64,000 nt of DNA, taken from positions 124,001 to 188,000 of the forward strand of contig CBDHFQ010000017.1 of assembly GCA_965262565.1 (NCBI GenBank), read 5' to 3'. Below the pieces are notes generated by a model. It did not search any database and was not told where the DNA came from. It saw only the letters and a program-made list of their open reading frames with translations. Shown here piece by piece: positions 60,600 to 64,000 of this stretch. The DNA comes from CBDHFQ01 sp965262565. GTDB taxonomy: Bacteria; Bacteroidota; Bacteroidia; J057. Numbering within the stretch: position 1 is the stretch's first letter; the number at the start of each line of letters is the position of its first letter. Made by a program: the position numbers and the translations under genes.

Positions 60600-63317
60600 A
60601 TGAAGAAATATTCACATATACAGTTTAGATGTCTATTCATTTTTGTCCTATTAATGAGTTTGAATAGAGGTCTGTTATTTTCTCAATCTAACCCATCTTA
60701 TCCCACTTCCTCTCTACCTCCAGAGAAAATAGAGGAATACAAAGAAGAGGCAAAGCAACTCGTCTCTTTCGTAGAGTTTTTATTTAACACACTTGGTGGA
60801 ACAAATACTACGCCTAAAGAAAAAGAAACCATTATTACTCAAAGCTACTTAAAGGCTTTCAGGGATGCAGAAGTGCAAATAGAAGATGATTTAGTAGAAA
60901 ATAGAGCTGTAGTGACTAATAAAGACATTCAGGCTTATCTCAAAGACATAGATTTCTTTTTTACTAATGTACAATTTGATTTCCTCATTGATGAAATTAC
61001 TCATAATGTCAATGAGGACAATCAGATATACTTTACCGTTAAAACTTCAAGAAATCTAAGTGGATACACGCTGGATAAACAATCAGTTAATCGAAATCAG
61101 GATAGATATTTCGAAATTAATCTCGATGATGTAAACAGGGATCTGAAAATAGTGAGTATGTACACTACTAAATTAAGTCTTGAAGAAGATCTCAGCATTT
61201 GGTGGAATGAATTACCGTTTGAATGGAAATATTTATATGGAAAGGATATCATGGTCAGTAATAAACTAACTATGACGGATATTCTAAATATGGAGCCTGA
61301 AGCTAATATAGGAGACACTATCCTAATCAGAAATTTTGATTCATTTTATTCATCGGATTCAGGCCTTGTAGGAGACCTCTCAATGCTTGATCCAAGAAAT
61401 CGGGTATATAAACCAAGGATTATGGATACCTTAATCCTTAAACAAGCCTCAATTTTCGATCATTTAAAGAAGATTACTTCTCTTGAAACCCTTGATCTCT
61501 CAGATCATTTATTAATGCATGACCTAAGTGGGTTAACCAAACTTACTGACCTAAAGTCCTTAAATATAAGCAATACACAAGTAAGTAACTTAGTGCCATT
61601 GAGAAATCTCACTAAGTTAGAAGCTTTGAATATTTCAAATACTAAAGTAACATCTCTCGATCCCCTCAGATACGCACTTGAGTTAAAAACACTCATATGC
61701 GACCAAACCCCTATAATTAATTTAACAACACTTACCTATTTCCAACGCCTTGAAAAGTTATCAATAAATAAAACAAATATTCGCGATGTGTCTGTATTGG
61801 GAAAGCTTACTAAGCTAACTGATGTTTCGCTGGATGAAACAGCAGTCTTGGATATTTTCCCATTGGGACAGTTAAGCGAATTGACATCACTATCTATAGC
61901 AAAGACCCAGATAAATAGTATTCAACCTTTGTCGGGCCTGAATAAATTACAGCAATGTAATATCGAATATACTCCAGTAGAAGATTTGGGCCCATTGTCA
62001 AATGATTCATCCCTTCAATTATTATTTTGTGATTGGAGTAAAGTATCTAGCCTTCAACCTCTTATAAATGCCCCTGATCTTAAAAGGATTTATTGTGATA
62101 ATACCAAAGTTAGCGCGGAAGATGCTATGGCATTTATGCAATCAAGGCCTGAGGTACTAGTCATTTACGAATCAGCTATCCTTCAAAAATGGTGGGAAAG
62201 GTTACCAGAATATTGGCGGACTATTTTTAAGAAATATGCTGATATTCCTCAAGAACCCAATAGAGAGGAATTACATGAGATTATTAATATTTCAGAAATT
62301 GATATACAGAATAATTCCGAAATCATAAGCCTTGATCCATTAAGTAGCCTGATTAATTTAAGAAAGTTGAAATGCGACTTTACAAAAATTTACAGTCTTG
62401 AACCTTTAAGATATTTGTTAAAATTAGAAGATATTTCGTTCACTTATACTCAAGTGGAAAATGTGGAGCCGATTTCCAAACTTCCTAATCTTAAACGCAT
62501 AAATGCAAGCCATACTCTTTTAACAGATATTGCTCCATTACAAACATTAGGGAGCTTAGAATATATTAACCTGGACAATACGAATATTTTCGATATTACG
62601 CCTCTCAAACAAATTGAAAATCTGCAATTTATATATGCTGATAATTCTAAAGTCACAGTAGAAAGCATAGGGCCTTTAATTTCAGATGCACTCATAGTAT
62701 TCAGAACTAATGCTCTTCAAGCCTGGTGGAGTTCATTACCGGCACATTGGCAACAGGTTTTCCAGGAATATGTGCCTGTATCGGAAATCCCTACCAGAGA
62801 GGAACTTCACCAGATTACTAGTCAGCGAATCCTCGAGATTAAAGGAGTATCTCAGATTAAAGATTTGACTCCTCTGCAACAGATCTTGGGACTCACTGAA
62901 TTACATATTGAAAATACACCTATCCAAAATTTAGCTCCTATCAAGGATTTGACTCAATTAATTTCCTTAAAATGTATCCGAAGTCCTATTTCGGATCTTG
63001 AACCTATTAGTAATTTGAACAACCTCACTTATCTTAATATTGAAAATACTCCTGTATCAGACCTATCTTCTGTTTCAAGTCTGATTAATTTAATCTCTTT
63101 AAGATGTTCAGGTACTCAGATAAGGGATTTAAAAGCCTTAAAAAATCTATCTAAACTCGAGTCTTTAGATATTTCTATTACTGATGTCAAAAGCCTCAAT
63201 GATATCAATGATTTGACTAATTTAAAGAACCTCATCTGCTTTAATACCAGATTATCTTCAAGCAAAGTAGATAAATTTAAATCAAAGCATCCTCAGGTGG
63301 AAGTAGTTTACTATTAA
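60600..63317 (+). CDS. Large secreted leucine-rich-repeat protein with three repeated cap modules
   Basis: A 905-residue exported protein, signal peptide about 29 residues. Residues 30-200 are an N-terminal domain of unknown type. The rest holds about twenty leucine-rich repeats of roughly 21-22 residues, of the internalin-like type LxxLxxLNISNTxVxxLxPL. They come in three blocks, each introduced by a similar module: SIWWNELPFEWKYLYG near residue 200, QKWWERLPEYWRTIFKKY near 530, and QAWWSSLPAHWQQVFQEY near 707. The last two are each followed by a REELHxI stretch. No sorting domain is seen. It follows the previous gene by 44 bases and is likely part of the same unit; a protein-binding role is the natural guess. 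Confidence 0.85.
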   Translation: MKKYSHIQFRCLFIFVLLMSLNRGLLFSQSNPSYPTSSLPPEKIEEYKEEAKQLVSFVEFLFNTLGGTNTTPKEKETIITQSYLKAFRDAEVQIEDDLVENRAVVTNKDIQAYLKDIDFFFTNVQFDFLIDEITHNVNEDNQIYFTVKTSRNLSGYTLDKQSVNRNQDRYFEINLDDVNRDLKIVSMYTTKLSLEEDLSIWWNELPFEWKYLYGKDIMVSNKLTMTDILNMEPEANIGDTILIRNFDSFYSSDSGLVGDLSMLDPRNRVYKPRIMDTLILKQASIFDHLKKITSLETLDLSDHLLMHDLSGLTKLTDLKSLNISNTQVSNLVPLRNLTKLEALNISNTKVTSLDPLRYALELKTLICDQTPIINLTTLTYFQRLEKLSINKTNIRDVSVLGKLTKLTDVSLDETAVLDIFPLGQLSELTSLSIAKTQINSIQPLSGLNKLQQCNIEYTPVEDLGPLSNDSSLQLLFCDWSKVSSLQPLINAPDLKRIYCDNTKVSAEDAMAFMQSRPEVLVIYESAILQKWWERLPEYWRTIFKKYADIPQEPNREELHEIINISEIDIQNNSEIISLDPLSSLINLRKLKCDFTKIYSLEPLRYLLKLEDISFTYTQVENVEPISKLPNLKRINASHTLLTDIAPLQTLGSLEYINLDNTNIFDITPLKQIENLQFIYADNSKVTVESIGPLISDALIVFRTNALQAWWSSLPAHWQQVFQEYVPVSEIPTREELHQITSQRILEIKGVSQIKDLTPLQQILGLTELHIENTPIQNLAPIKDLTQLISLKCIRSPISDLEPISNLNNLTYLNIENTPVSDLSSVSSLINLISLRCSGTQIRDLKALKNLSKLESLDISITDVKSLNDINDLTNLKNLICFNTRLSSSKVDKFKSKHPQVEVVYY

Positions 63318-63400
63318 CACTATATGAAATATTACTAATAAAATAAAGTTTAATTTTAGAATATTATTGATTTATCTTTATCCATAAATACATAAGGTAA

Positions 63401-64000
63401 ATGGATAAAGGTGGAAATCAAAAAATTAAAGCCCGCGTTGGCTCTCGCACAACAATTGTCCCCGTTATTAAGAGAGCAGGGATCGTTTTAGGAGTGACAT
63501 TTCTCGGAGGATTAGCATTGTATCTAGGTATTTCCCCTACAACTGAAAATAATGCTGAAGATGACACTTTCCTTGTTGTTCCTTCTCAACCAGAAAACCA
63601 ATCTTCTGGAAATAGTAAGATGGAATCCGAACTCAATTCAGGCAATCAAACTGCCTCTGAAGGTCATATATCAGATCTAAAAAATTCCCTGGGAAATTTG
63701 CCAAAACGAATGAGTGAATCACCTGAAGAGAATTCGACTTTGAGAAATACTTCTGTTAACATCAAAACAACCTCATCTTCAGATAATACATCTACAACCA
63801 CTACCGCTGTTACTAATACAACTTCAGAAAAGAATACCAGCTCGAACATAGCTTCCGCTGTTAGTTGGTCCAATTCTACAGTGAACATCTCTGCTGATGC
63901 AGGAAATATATTATGGGCCACTTCCCTTGAAAAATTCACCTCCCATTATGAAATAGAACGAAGTGTCGATGGGAAATCCTTTGAAAAGATTGGTAAGGTG
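63401..64000 (+). CDS. 5' part of an exported, likely T9SS-type protein (cut by window edge)
   Basis: The frame starts with ATG at 63401 and stays open to the window end, giving the first 200 codons. The first 25 residues are basic, then one hydrophobic segment (GIVLGVTFLGGLALYLGI, near 27-44) serves as anchor or internal signal. A long Ser/Thr/Asn/Glu-rich, disordered linker follows, to about residue 155. The last visible stretch, LWATSLEKFTSHYEIERSVDGKSFEKIGKV in parts (YEIERSVDGKSFEKIG), is the typical fibronectin-like strand pair found just before T9SS sorting domains in Bacteroidota. The rest lies outside the window. Confidence 0.75.
   Translation, partial: MDKGGNQKIKARVGSRTTIVPVIKRAGIVLGVTFLGGLALYLGISPTTENNAEDDTFLVVPSQPENQSSGNSKMESELNSGNQTASEGHISDLKNSLGNLPKRMSESPEENSTLRNTSVNIKTTSSSDNTSTTTTAVTNTTSEKNTSSNIASAVSWSNSTVNISADAGNILWATSLEKFTSHYEIERSVDGKSFEKIGKV

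Noticed and set aside
1..64000. tRNA, rRNA, CRISPR arrays, insertion sequences, prophage or plasmid genes
   Set aside because: None could be supported; no transposase, integrase, Cas or phage protein appears in the translated frames and no regular repeat-spacer pattern was seen.

Overview
The window looks like chromosomal DNA of a member of the Bacteroidota, most likely a Saprospiria-type marine or environmental bacterium. Direct evidence is the low GC content, at least five secreted proteins ending in type IX secretion (T9SS) sorting domains, a YceI lipoprotein, a BatB/BatC pair, WG-repeat and delta-60-repeat proteins, a DUF5683 protein, and promoters of the Bacteroidota form (TTG or TTTG, about 20 bases, TAnnTTTG). 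The class-level assignment is inference. No rRNA, tRNA, insertion sequence, prophage or CRISPR array was seen. Most of the window is an ordinary mix of housekeeping and envelope genes, almost fully coding.

Region by region. 1-6.1 kb: the end of an unknown gene, a Dps-fold protein that lacks the iron-binding residues, a KirBac potassium channel, a delta-60-repeat protein, a compact independent RNA unit on the minus strand (about 3614-3927), an acyl-CoA dehydrogenase and a DUF3289-like protein. 6.1-15.2 kb, nearly all minus strand: LolA-like carrier, FtsK, a T9SS protein, PyrD, a lipoprotein, two thioredoxin-fold proteins and a phosphopantetheinyl transferase. 15.4-22 kb, plus strand: DUF697 protein, LuxR-type response regulator, DUF5683 protein, DapB, a nucleoid-associated protein, a small membrane protein and a T9SS protein. 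22-31 kb: a CNT nucleoside transporter with an extra N-terminal domain, an ArsR-type regulator, an M43 metalloprotease, an MsbA-like ABC exporter, LpdA and a YceI lipoprotein. 31.3-34.9 kb: sdhCAB, with a textbook promoter and terminator. 35-39.9 kb: a 1617-residue subtilisin-like adhesin/protease. 40-44.5 kb: two oligopeptide-type permeases followed by batB/batC. 44.6-49 kb: small lipoprotein, VOC protein, WG-repeat lipoprotein and a TPR histidine kinase. 49.9-52.2 kb: substrate-binding protein and permease of a metal-chelate/cobalamin importer. 52.2-56.4 kb: double DUF1080 protein and two tandem choice-of-anchor-V proteins with CxxCH motifs. 56.8 kb to the end: NSS transporter, a cluster of four genes for exported proteins ending in a 905-residue leucine-rich-repeat protein, and the start of another exported protein cut by the window edge.

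How genes work together: sdhCAB (complex II), lpdA (2-oxoacid dehydrogenases), the acyl-CoA dehydrogenase and quinone-linked PyrD feed the respiratory chain. The T9SS cargo proteins (two proteases and several adhesin-like proteins) point to a surface-active, protein-degrading lifestyle.

The best candidate for something undescribed is the minus-strand unit at about 3.6-3.9 kb. It has its own promoter, a structured 5' part with a possible pseudoknot, an 11-base perfect complement to the 3' end of 16S rRNA placed 6 bases before a 19-codon ORF, a downstream segment able to hide that Shine-Dalgarno sequence, and a perfect intrinsic terminator. Long Shine-Dalgarno sequences are unusual in this phylum, so a regulatory RNA that senses ribosome state is a testable idea, not a conclusion.
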